NCBI GenBank assembly: GCA_023015825.1
Contig: JALKAW010000004.1
Span: forward strand, 205,125 to 269,124
Reading direction: 5' to 3'
Source: Flavobacteriaceae bacterium S0862
Lineage (GTDB): Bacteria; Bacteroidota; Bacteroidia; Flavobacteriales; Flavobacteriaceae
DNA: 64,000 nt
Below are positions 25,480-32,951 of the stretch, piece by piece. Numbering within the stretch: position 1 is the stretch's first letter; the number at the start of each line of letters is the position of its first letter. Under the pieces are notes generated by a model. That model was not told where the DNA came from and did not search any database. It saw only the letters and a program-made list of their open reading frames with translations. Position numbers and translations under genes: made by a program.

Positions 25480-26961
25480 ATGAAAACATATCTTTTAATT
25501 TTCACATTTCTTATTTCTGGTGTAACCTTAAGTCAAAGCTTAACCGCTAAGGTTGTAGATAGCAACAACAATCCGATTCCGTTTGCAACTGTACAAACTG
25601 ATGAAAACTCTGGAGTCATTACTAACGAGGAGGGCTTTTTTACAATCAATTTAGAAGATGTTTCTTCTAATGAAATTATATTTAGTTGCTTAGGCTTTAG
25701 TTCAAAAACTGTATCTATTAAAGCTATTCAGGATAATAACAATCTTGTTGTTTTGGAAGAATTTATCGATGAGTTAGGAAAGGTGTTTTTGAGTACTACA
25801 ACACCAGATGCAGATAATATTATTCAAAAAGTAAATAATAATCTGGCAAAAAACTATAAGAACGAAAAGCAAACTTTTAATTTTTTCCATCGCAATACAG
25901 CCTATGCAAATTTCGATAGGTTTGAAGCCAAGGTAACCAAGGCTTCAGGTATGCGTAAAAAGCAGCATGAAGGTGTAAATAGCAGCTTAGACTCTTTAAC
26001 TAAAACCATTGTCAACAGTAATACCATGTATTTTCAAGATTATCTTGGAGATTTAATGGTAGAGAATCGTAAAGAAGCTAAACTCAATATACACAAAGCC
26101 ACAAGCTTGGTAGATAATAGCAAGAACTTTTCTTTAGATAATGTTCAGACTAAAGCACAAGATTTAATATTAAAATATTTAGATACAACACTCACTTATA
26201 AATTAAAAACTGGGCTAATTAGAGTGGAAGATTCTCTCTCTTTAAAATCAGACAATGAAAACAGAGACAACAATAATGACAACATGTACGATGTTAAAAA
26301 TCTCAAAGGAGAAACACATGGTTTATTGCATGATGCGCAAACCTATGATGATTCGTTTTTGAAAAAAATTATCAATCCAGATTTATATAAGTACGAGTTT
26401 GTTGATGTTACAGGGTTTAATGGTGAATTAGTATATATCATTGCCTTTAAACCGCGAAAAGCAAAATCTAAATATGCAGGAACCCTTTATATCACTGATG
26501 AAACATTTGCAGTTATAAAATTAGATTATGACTTTGGCAAAGGGAAACGAGGCGAAAAATTCAACTTAAAATTACTTTTAGGTATTAAATATGTAGAAAA
26601 CATTAATAGAGGCACAATTATATTCAAAAAAAATGAAGACAACACTTATAGCCCCAAATACATTAACCAAGAAGAAGGGCGTTATTTTTATGTAAACAGA
26701 CCTATTAAGTTTATTGAGAACAGTAGAGCGAAGAATAAAGTAGGTTTTAATTTTCTAATTGAAGGAAGCGCCAAAAACAAGCAAGAACTTTTTATTATAA
26801 ATAAATCTAGTTTAAACACTAATGAATATTTGTCTTTTATAGAGCTTGAAGACGTACCATACCAAAAATTAAAACAATACGATCCAACTATTTGGAAAAC
26901 TAACAACGCCATTGAGCCATTAGCCGAAATGAAGCGTTTTAAAAGTAGTGAGGAGAATTAA
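25480..26961 (+). CDS. Secreted carboxypeptidase-regulatory-like domain protein
   Basis: A 493-residue protein with a signal peptide (MKTYLLIFTFLISGVTLSQ) followed at about 20-95 by a carboxypeptidase-D-regulatory-like beta sandwich: LTAKVVDSNNNPIPFATVQTDENSG...ITNEEGFFTINL. The remaining 390 residues, including KIINPDLYKYEFVDVTGFNGELVYIIAF and GTLYITDETFAVIKLDYDF, are of a type common in Bacteroidota surface proteins and have no TonB plug or barrel. The function is unknown; an outer-membrane-associated role is inferred. It is transcribed alone. Confidence 0.8.
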   Translation: MKTYLLIFTFLISGVTLSQSLTAKVVDSNNNPIPFATVQTDENSGVITNEEGFFTINLEDVSSNEIIFSCLGFSSKTVSIKAIQDNNNLVVLEEFIDELGKVFLSTTTPDADNIIQKVNNNLAKNYKNEKQTFNFFHRNTAYANFDRFEAKVTKASGMRKKQHEGVNSSLDSLTKTIVNSNTMYFQDYLGDLMVENRKEAKLNIHKATSLVDNSKNFSLDNVQTKAQDLILKYLDTTLTYKLKTGLIRVEDSLSLKSDNENRDNNNDNMYDVKNLKGETHGLLHDAQTYDDSFLKKIINPDLYKYEFVDVTGFNGELVYIIAFKPRKAKSKYAGTLYITDETFAVIKLDYDFGKGKRGEKFNLKLLLGIKYVENINRGTIIFKKNEDNTYSPKYINQEEGRYFYVNRPIKFIENSRAKNKVGFNFLIEGSAKNKQELFIINKSSLNTNEYLSFIELEDVPYQKLKQYDPTIWKTNNAIEPLAEMKRFKSSEEN

Positions 26962-27105
26962 AAATTTTGAATGAATTTTTTAGTTTTGTAAAACTTTTTA
27001 AGCGAATGAGCTTTTTTAATTGTTTATACACAACGTAATGCGAAGTTAGTTTTAATAAATTTTAATATCAAGATAACCAAAGTATTAAACACTAAAACTT
27101 ATAAA

Positions 27106-27138
27106 CAAAAAAATCCCAAGTCAAAGCTCAGGATTTTA
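27106..27138 (-). terminator. Terminator of the ferredoxin gene
   Basis: On the minus strand AAAATCC and GGATTTT close a stem around a 15-nt loop, followed by a T-run. It lies 24 nt after the ferredoxin stop. Confidence 0.7.
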
Positions 27139-27161
27139 TTATATCTAAATGTATTTATTTA

Positions 27162-27515
27162 TTATTCATCTGGATGCATAAAGCGTTGTTTCCCTAATAA
27201 TGTTTCTTCAGATTCTACATGATCTTCATCAGGCACACAACAATCTACAGGGCAAACCGCAGCACATTGCGGTTCTTCATGAAAGCCTTTACATTCGGTA
27301 CACTTATCTGGAACTATATAATAAATCTCGTCACTAATAGGCTCTTGAGCCTCATCAGCATCAACCTCTTTTCCATTTGGCAACACAACACCGCCTTTTA
27401 AACTAGTACCATCATTATACCTCCAGTCATCGGCACCCTCATATATAGCAGTATTTGGACATTCTGGTTCGCAAGCCCCGCAGTTAATACATTCATCTGT
27501 AATTATGATCGCCAT
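27162..27515 (-). CDS. Ferredoxin, two [4Fe-4S] clusters
   Basis: A 117-residue ferredoxin. The first cluster set is C9-x2-C12-x2-C15-x3-C19-P. The second is C72-x2-C75-x8-C84-x3-C88-P with C92/C93. Such spacing is typical of the YfhL/bacterial 2[4Fe-4S] type with an extended second motif. A longer frame to 27584 exists, but the ATG at 27515 is chosen because the promoter lies upstream of it and the family begins with [13 protein letters not shown]. It is divergent from the acyl-CoA reductase, a neighbourhood I recall as conserved in Flavobacteriaceae. Confidence 0.92.
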   Translation of the reverse strand: MAIIITDECINCGACEPECPNTAIYEGADDWRYNDGTSLKGGVVLPNGKEVDADEAQEPISDEIYYIVPDKCTECKGFHEEPQCAAVCPVDCCVPDEDHVESEETLLGKQRFMHPDE

Positions 27516-27539
27516 AACAATTTTTCTTTTTAGTTTGCT

Positions 27540-27585
27540 TAAATTTGCAGCTGCAAAAATAAAGCCAAAACAATTCATAACCAAA
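27540..27585. promoter_or_regulatory. Overlapping face-to-face promoters in a palindrome
   Basis: Minus strand, for the ferredoxin: TTTG (27585-27582), 20 nt, TATTTTTG (27561-27554), a full consensus. Plus strand, for the acyl-CoA reductase: TAAATTTG at 27540-27547, without a clear -33 TTG. The two -7 boxes point at each other across the 14-nt palindrome TTTGCAGCTGCAAA (27544-27557). Confidence 0.6.
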
Positions 27586-27592
27586 CCTTATA

Positions 27593-28651
27593 ATGAATTT
27601 AGAACAACGAGTTAATGCATTTACTGAATTGGGGAAATTCCTAAATCAATTCAGCAAAGAAAAAGTTGAAAAACTAGAAAATGTTAAGCATAATGATTTG
27701 TTTTTTGAAGGTTTTAAACATCAAATAAAACTAGCGCAAGAACATAACGGTTGGTTTACAACCAAAAATATTATATATGCTATTAATGGATGGTCTAAAC
27801 AACTAAATATAAGCCATATTAATGAATGGATAAAGAAGTATAACTTTAACGATATAATTCCTCAAAAAGTTGCCATAATTATGGCTGGAAATATTCCTCT
27901 AGTTGGCTTTCATGATTTTATTTCGGTATTAATAACTGGTCATGATGTTTTAGTAAAACAATCGTCAAACGATAAGCATTTATTGCCATATTTAGCAAAA
28001 TATTTAGAGTATATCGAGCCAAATTTTAAGAATAAAATAACATTTACAGAAAAGAAATTAGAAGCCTTTGATGCTGTCATAGCCACAGGAAGCGATAATA
28101 CAGCTCGATATTTTGAGTATTATTTTAAAGACAAGCCATCAATTATAAGAAAAAACAGAAATTCTGTAGCGGTTTTAACAGGCAATGAAACAAAAGAGCA
28201 ACTAGAAGCGCTATCAGACGATATATTTAGATATTATGGCTTGGGTTGTCGTAACGTATCTAAACTATTTGTTCCAAAAGATTATGATTTTAAAGACTTC
28301 TTTGAAGCAATATACAAATGGCATCCTGTTATAAACGAAGCCAAATATGCTAATAATTACGATTATAATAAGGCTGTGTATCTAATGAGTGAGTTTGAAA
28401 TGCTAGAAAACGGATTTTTAATGATTAAAGAAGATATTAGCTACTCCTCGCCTATTGCAACCTTGTTTTATGAACATTACAATTCAAATGTGGTTTTAAA
28501 AGAAAAACTGGAGTACGAAGAAGATAAAATTCAGTGTGTGGTGTCTTCTGGGTTTGTGGATTCTGAAATCAAATTTGGTGAAACACAACACCCAGAATTA
28601 TGGGACTATGCAGACGATGTTGATACCATTGCATTTTTGTTGAAAATTTAA
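27593..28651 (+). CDS. LuxC-like acyl-CoA reductase
   Basis: A 352-residue protein with the aldehyde-dehydrogenase-like fold of the LuxC acyl-CoA reductase family. AIIMAGNIPLVGFHDFISVLITGHDVLVKQSS is the cofactor-binding region, and C219 in GLGCRNVSK matches the acyl-accepting catalytic cysteine. It would reduce an acyl-CoA or acyl-protein to an aldehyde. There are no luciferase genes around it, and the true substrate is unknown. It is followed after 74 nt by serC and serA, with the ferredoxin divergent upstream. Confidence 0.82.
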   Translation: MNLEQRVNAFTELGKFLNQFSKEKVEKLENVKHNDLFFEGFKHQIKLAQEHNGWFTTKNIIYAINGWSKQLNISHINEWIKKYNFNDIIPQKVAIIMAGNIPLVGFHDFISVLITGHDVLVKQSSNDKHLLPYLAKYLEYIEPNFKNKITFTEKKLEAFDAVIATGSDNTARYFEYYFKDKPSIIRKNRNSVAVLTGNETKEQLEALSDDIFRYYGLGCRNVSKLFVPKDYDFKDFFEAIYKWHPVINEAKYANNYDYNKAVYLMSEFEMLENGFLMIKEDISYSSPIATLFYEHYNSNVVLKEKLEYEEDKIQCVVSSGFVDSEIKFGETQHPELWDYADDVDTIAFLLKI

Positions 28652-28725
28652 TGATAAATTTATCATATTATTATTACTTAATAGGTAATAAATTTAGACA
28701 TTTACGTAGCAAAAAATAAATACAA

Positions 28726-29790
28726 ATGAAACAACATAATTTTAGCGCAGGACCTTGTATACTTCCTCAAGAAGTACTCTTAAAAGCATCAGAAGCTGTA
28801 ATGGATTTAAATGGCAGTGGCTTATCTCTTATCGAAATTTCACATAGAAGTAAAGACTTTGTAGATATCATGGAAAAAGCTAGAGCACTGGCTTTAGAGT
28901 TACTTGGCTTAGAAGGCAAAGGCTATAAAGCATTATTCCTACAAGGTGGAGCTAGTACGCAATTTTTAATGGTAGCATTAAATTTATTAGAAAAAAGAGC
29001 TGGTTATTTAAATACTGGAACTTGGAGTGATAAAGCCATCAAGGAAGCTAAAATTTACGATGATATTTACGAAGTAGCCTCTTCTAAAAACGCAAACTTC
29101 AATTATATCCCAAAGGGATATGATATCCCAACAGACTACGACTATTTTCATTGCACATCTAACAACACAATTTTTGGAACACAGATAAAACAATTTCCAG
29201 ACTGTCCAATTCCTATGGTTTGTGATATGAGTAGTGATATTTTTTCACGTCAATTAGATTTTTCAAAATTTGATTTGATATATGCTGGTGCACAAAAAAA
29301 TATGGGTCCAGCAGGAACAACGTTAGTAGTTATCAAAGAAGAGGTGTTAGGAAAAGTTTCAAGACACATTCCTTCTATGATGGATTATAAAGTACATATA
29401 AGCAAGAGTAGTATGTTCAATACGCCCCCTGTTTTTGCCGTGTATACGTCAATGCTAACAATGGAGTGGCTAAAAAAATTGGGAGGTATTGCCGCTATTG
29501 AAGAAGAAAACGAAAAGAAAGCACGTTTAATGTATTCTGAAATTGATTTAAACCCTTTATTTAAGGGTTACGCAACAAAAGAAGACCGTTCTATAATGAA
29601 TGCTACATTTACATTAGCAAATGAAGATTTAAAAGAAACGTTCGATACCATGTGTAAAGAAGCTGGAATAAACGGCATCAATGGTCATAGAAGTGTAGGA
29701 GGTTACAGAGCCTCTATGTACAATGCTTTACCTCTAGAGAGTGTACAAGTATTAGTAGAAATTATGAGTGAATTAGAAAGTAAAGCATAA
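28726..29790 (+). CDS. serC: 3-phosphoserine/phosphohydroxythreonine aminotransferase
   Basis: A 354-residue PLP enzyme. The N-terminus KQHNFSAGPCILPQEVL and the cofactor lysine K191 in YAGAQKNMGPAGTT identify phosphoserine aminotransferase, which converts 3-phosphohydroxypyruvate and glutamate to phosphoserine in serine synthesis (and acts similarly in pyridoxal phosphate synthesis). Length and ends are complete. serA follows after 4 nt, so the two form one operon. Confidence 0.96.
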   Translation: MKQHNFSAGPCILPQEVLLKASEAVMDLNGSGLSLIEISHRSKDFVDIMEKARALALELLGLEGKGYKALFLQGGASTQFLMVALNLLEKRAGYLNTGTWSDKAIKEAKIYDDIYEVASSKNANFNYIPKGYDIPTDYDYFHCTSNNTIFGTQIKQFPDCPIPMVCDMSSDIFSRQLDFSKFDLIYAGAQKNMGPAGTTLVVIKEEVLGKVSRHIPSMMDYKVHISKSSMFNTPPVFAVYTSMLTMEWLKKLGGIAAIEEENEKKARLMYSEIDLNPLFKGYATKEDRSIMNATFTLANEDLKETFDTMCKEAGINGINGHRSVGGYRASMYNALPLESVQVLVEIMSELESKA

Positions 29791-29794
29791 ATAA

Positions 29795-30745
29795 ATGAAA
29801 GTATTAGCAAACGATGGAGTTTCACAAAGTGGAATTGACACCTTAACATCTGCAGGTTTTGAAGTAAATACAATAACAGTAGCACAAGAACAACTAGCTA
29901 ATTACATTAATGAAAATACAATTGATGTATTATTGGTAAGAAGTGCAACAACAGTTAGAAAAGAATTAATTGATGCTTGTCCATCTTTAAAGATTATTGG
30001 TCGTGGTGGAGTTGGCATGGATAATATTGATGTAGATTATGCAAGAAAAAAAGGTGTTCATGTAATAAATACTCCTGCTGCATCTTCAAATTCAGTTGCA
30101 GAATTAGTGTTTGCTCATCTATTTGGAGGAGCACGTTTTCTATACGATTCTAATCGAAATATGCCATTGGATGGCGATACCAAGTTTAAAAACCTAAAGA
30201 AAAGCTATGCCAAAGGTGTAGAATTAAGAGGTAAAACTCTAGGGATTATTGGTTTTGGTCGTATTGGTCGTGAAGTTGCAAAAATTGCCTTAGGAATTGG
30301 TATGAAAGTTATCGCAAGCGATAAGTTTGTGGGTGATGCAACCATTAAGGTTAAATTCTATAACGGTCAGTTTATAAATGTAAATATTAAGACTGAACCT
30401 ATGAAGGAGATTCTTAAACAATCAGACTTTATTACCTTACACGTACCAGCTCAAAAAGAGTATGTTATTGGTAAAAAGCAATTAGAAATGATGAAAGATG
30501 GTGTCGGTATCGTTAATGCTGCTCGTGGAGGAGTAATTGACGAGGTTGCCTTAGTTGCAGCTTTAGAATCCGGAAAGGTTGCTTTTGCTGGCTTAGACAC
30601 CTTCGAAGAAGAACCCACTCCAGCTGTTCAAGTTTTAATGAATACAAAAATATCGTTAACGCCTCATATTGGGGCCGCAACAAACGAAGCACAAGATAGA
30701 ATTGGTGAAGAATTAGCATCTCAAATTATTAGTCTTCTTGCGTAG
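29795..30745 (+). CDS. serA: D-3-phosphoglycerate dehydrogenase (D-2-hydroxyacid dehydrogenase)
   Basis: A 316-residue NAD-dependent dehydrogenase. The nucleotide site is LGIIGFGRIGREVAKIA, and the catalytic Arg/Glu/His are in NAARGGVID, the E of FAGLDTFEEEP and LTPHIGAATNEAQDR. It lacks the C-terminal ACT domain of longer SerA proteins, so no serine feedback site is visible. Coupling to serC at 4 nt points to the first step of serine synthesis. Confidence 0.9.
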   Translation: MKVLANDGVSQSGIDTLTSAGFEVNTITVAQEQLANYINENTIDVLLVRSATTVRKELIDACPSLKIIGRGGVGMDNIDVDYARKKGVHVINTPAASSNSVAELVFAHLFGGARFLYDSNRNMPLDGDTKFKNLKKSYAKGVELRGKTLGIIGFGRIGREVAKIALGIGMKVIASDKFVGDATIKVKFYNGQFINVNIKTEPMKEILKQSDFITLHVPAQKEYVIGKKQLEMMKDGVGIVNAARGGVIDEVALVAALESGKVAFAGLDTFEEEPTPAVQVLMNTKISLTPHIGAATNEAQDRIGEELASQIISLLA

Positions 30746-30778
30746 AAAAAATTAAATGTGACTACTTAAGTATATAGG

Positions 30779-30811
30779 AGTCCTAACTAATAGGTGTTAG
30801 GACTTTTTTTA
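30779..30811 (+). terminator. Terminator after serA
   Basis: AGTCCTAAC (30779-30787) pairs with GTTAGGACT (30796-30804), a perfect 9-bp stem with an 8-nt loop, followed by seven Ts. Confidence 0.92.
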
Positions 30812-30849
30812 CCTTAAAACATTATCATTAACCATATTAAATTTAAATT

Positions 30850-31488
30850 ATGTCAGGAATTTTAGACTTATTAAACAGTGATCTAGGAAAAACCATAATT
30901 AGCGGTGTATCTAATCAAACAGGTCAAGATCAAAACAAAACAGGAGATGTATTAACCATGGCATTGCCTGTATTAATGCAAGCTATGAAAAGAAATGCAG
31001 CAACACCTGAAGGTGCTCAAGGACTATTGGGAGCACTAGAAAACAAGCATGATGGAAGTATTCTAGATAATTTAGGTGGTCTTTTTGGAGATAGTGTATC
31101 AAATGATGTTATGGATGATGGTGGAAAAATTTTAGGTCACGTTTTAGGAAGTAAACAACGTAATGTAGAAAACGCCTTAAGCCAAAAATCTGGAATGGAC
31201 ACTGGTTCTGTCGCACAAATTTTAAAAGTAGCAGCACCAATTTTAATGGGAGTTCTTGGAAAACAAAAAAGGCAGCAGCAAGTTGAAAGCCCTAGTGGCA
31301 TTGAAGGGCTCTTAGGAGGCTTATTAAAAGGCAACTCACCTCAACAAGAGCAAAGTTTTCTTGAGTCTATGCTAGATGCAAATGGTGACGGAAGTATTAT
31401 TGATGATGTTGCAGGAATGGTTCTTGGAGGAAATAAAAAGAAAGGTGTTCTTGGCGGATTGCTAGGTGGTCTTTTTGAAAAAAAATAA
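30850..31488 (+). CDS. DUF937 (YidB-like) protein
   Basis: A 212-residue glycine-rich protein. Two repeats of the DUF937 type can be read: GILDLLNSDLGKTIISGVSNQTG...MALPVLMQAMKRNAATPEGAQGLLGALE and later AQILKVAAPILMGVLGKQ. EF-hand-like DANGDGSIIDDVAGMV and KHDGSILDNLGGLF look like Asp-rich turn motifs. No signal peptide; presumably cytosolic. The function of the family is not established. Own terminator. Confidence 0.85.
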   Translation: MSGILDLLNSDLGKTIISGVSNQTGQDQNKTGDVLTMALPVLMQAMKRNAATPEGAQGLLGALENKHDGSILDNLGGLFGDSVSNDVMDDGGKILGHVLGSKQRNVENALSQKSGMDTGSVAQILKVAAPILMGVLGKQKRQQQVESPSGIEGLLGGLLKGNSPQQEQSFLESMLDANGDGSIIDDVAGMVLGGNKKKGVLGGLLGGLFEKK

Positions 31489-31509
31489 CAGTCTACTAAA
31501 TATATTTTC

Positions 31510-31549
31510 AAAAGCTAGGTATCTATCTGATATTTAGCTTTTTTTTTTG
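31510..31549 (+). terminator. Terminator after the DUF937 gene
   Basis: AAAAGCTA and TAGCTTTT form a stem with an inner GTATC/GATAT pairing, followed by nine Ts. Confidence 0.88.
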
Positions 31550-31607
31550 TGTTAAAAATTAAAAATTACGGAACGATTTTTGTAACTTTAAGAGAAAAAC
31601 AAAGAAA

Positions 31608-32036
31608 ATGAAAAATCTATTTTTAATCCTTTTGATTTGCTTTGGTGTAATAAGTTGCAAAACTCCCCAAAAAGCAAACATAAGCAACCAAGTTTCAAAG
31701 GTTGAGCAAGATACTGTTAGAATAGCCAATGACGAATTAGAATACGAAATAATTATAATAGAGCCAGGATTTAACACATGGCTTGAAAGTATAGCAAGAC
31801 CAGAAGGTTATTATTCTCAACAATTTCTAGAAACTAGGAACAATCTTTTGGTTACCGAGTGGAACAGTAGAGTTTTACAACCTCAAAAATATAATCCTAG
31901 TTTGTATGAAATGCAAATAGATTATAGGCCAAATATTGATTATGGCTATGAAGTTAATTACAAACTTTATAATTATTTTATTTACTTTCAAATAACACAC
32001 AAACAACAATTAACAGGTTTTACTCCCAGAATTTAG
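31608..32036 (+). CDS. DUF6146-like lipoprotein
   Basis: A 142-residue protein with a lipoprotein signal (LICFGVISC, lipobox cysteine C17). The mature part contains EYEIIIIEPGFNTWLESIARPEGYYSQQFLETRN and a tyrosine-rich C-terminus (IDYRPNIDYGYEVNYKLYNYFIYFQ). I associate this pattern with DUF6146, from memory. The function is unknown. It is 39 nt upstream of the next, membrane-protein gene and may share a transcript with it. Confidence 0.75.
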   Translation: MKNLFLILLICFGVISCKTPQKANISNQVSKVEQDTVRIANDELEYEIIIIEPGFNTWLESIARPEGYYSQQFLETRNNLLVTEWNSRVLQPQKYNPSLYEMQIDYRPNIDYGYEVNYKLYNYFIYFQITHKQQLTGFTPRI

Positions 32037-32075
32037 TAGAACGCTTTATATTTGCGGCACAATTTATTTAGTGCT

Positions 32076-32585
32076 ATGAAAAAATTTAAAGAACGCTGGG
32101 AGATAAAGAAAAATTGGCAATTATTTTTTCCAATATTAGGTGTGGTATTGTTAGTTTATAGTTCTTATAAACTATCTGGGATTTTTTTTGACAGGCACGA
32201 AGCTCCAAATATTCCATATTTAGTCTTATTATCAGCTATTTTCTATTTTATCCTATTAAAGTTCTTCCTTTTCTGTTTCAAGAGGCTGGAAAACAAATGG
32301 ATAGTTGACTACAAATGGGAAATGATTCGCATTTTTATTGTATTTGCCATAACTGGAACATCATCCGTTTTTGTCAGTAAACCTATTATGAAATTTATAG
32401 GAATTACTAAAGAAAACTTAAATGTGTTTGTCTATTGGATACTTTATGTTATTATTGGGCTCATATTTTATCAAATCCTGTTAATTACAATAGCTTGGAT
32501 TTTTGGTCAATATGCATTTTTTAGGGATTTTTTAAAAAGATTGGCAAAGCGAATTGGATTAAGCAGATTAGTAAAAGAAGAATGA
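32076..32585 (+). CDS. Three- to four-helix membrane protein (DUF6787-like)
   Basis: A 169-residue protein starting at the ATG at 32076 (MKKFKERWEIKKNWQ); the upstream TTG at 32052 adds only eight residues. Hydrophobic segments are LFFPILGVVLLVYSSYKLSG, YLVLLSAIFYFILLKFFLF, IRIFIVFAITGTSSVFV and FVYWILYVIIGLIFYQILLITIAWIFGQY. The WEIKKNWQL start reminds me of the DUF6787 family. Its stop overlaps the start of the next small gene by 4 nt (ATGA), linking it to the TonB-receptor gene downstream. Confidence 0.75.
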   Translation: MKKFKERWEIKKNWQLFFPILGVVLLVYSSYKLSGIFFDRHEAPNIPYLVLLSAIFYFILLKFFLFCFKRLENKWIVDYKWEMIRIFIVFAITGTSSVFVSKPIMKFIGITKENLNVFVYWILYVIIGLIFYQILLITIAWIFGQYAFFRDFLKRLAKRIGLSRLVKEE

Positions 32586-32911
32586 TTAAATACAAAAAAA
32601 GTTTAGTTTTTAAAAGTTTGATTATCACACTGGTGATAACACTTTTAGTACCTTCTTTTGTAAAGCTAGCTCATGCTTTCGAAAATCATGAACATGAAAT
32701 TTGTGTAACGCCTCAAAAGGAACATTTCCATGAGTACAATATTGATTGTGAATTCTACAAATTCAAAACAAATCCTCAAGTTGCTATTTCATTTGATTAT
32801 CCGGAGAGCATAGATATTGAAACTAACACATCTACAATTATCTCGCAATATCAATTTATAAGCGATTATCAACGATTATCTTTTAGTTTAAGAGGACCTC
32901 CTTCTGTTTAG
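32582..32911 (+). CDS. Small His/Cys-containing exported protein upstream of the TonB receptor
   Basis: A 109-residue protein with an N-terminal signal-anchor or signal peptide (LIITLVITLLVPSFVKLAHA) and, just after it, a dense set of possible metal ligands: FENHEHEICV, then EHFHEYNIDCEF. The rest is unremarkable and ends SLRGPPSV. It overlaps the preceding gene by 4 nt and precedes the receptor by 40 nt. A role in binding or sensing the metal taken up by the receptor is inferred from these residues and the neighbour. Confidence 0.75.
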   Translation: MIKYKKSLVFKSLIITLVITLLVPSFVKLAHAFENHEHEICVTPQKEHFHEYNIDCEFYKFKTNPQVAISFDYPESIDIETNTSTIISQYQFISDYQRLSFSLRGPPSV

Positions 32912-32951
32912 TGTTATTTAGAATTATTATCAAACATTAAACAAATTTAAA

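Noticed and set aside
27516..27584. Longer start of the ferredoxin
   Set aside because: The extra codons cover the promoter region and are not family-like; the conserved protein begins at 27515.
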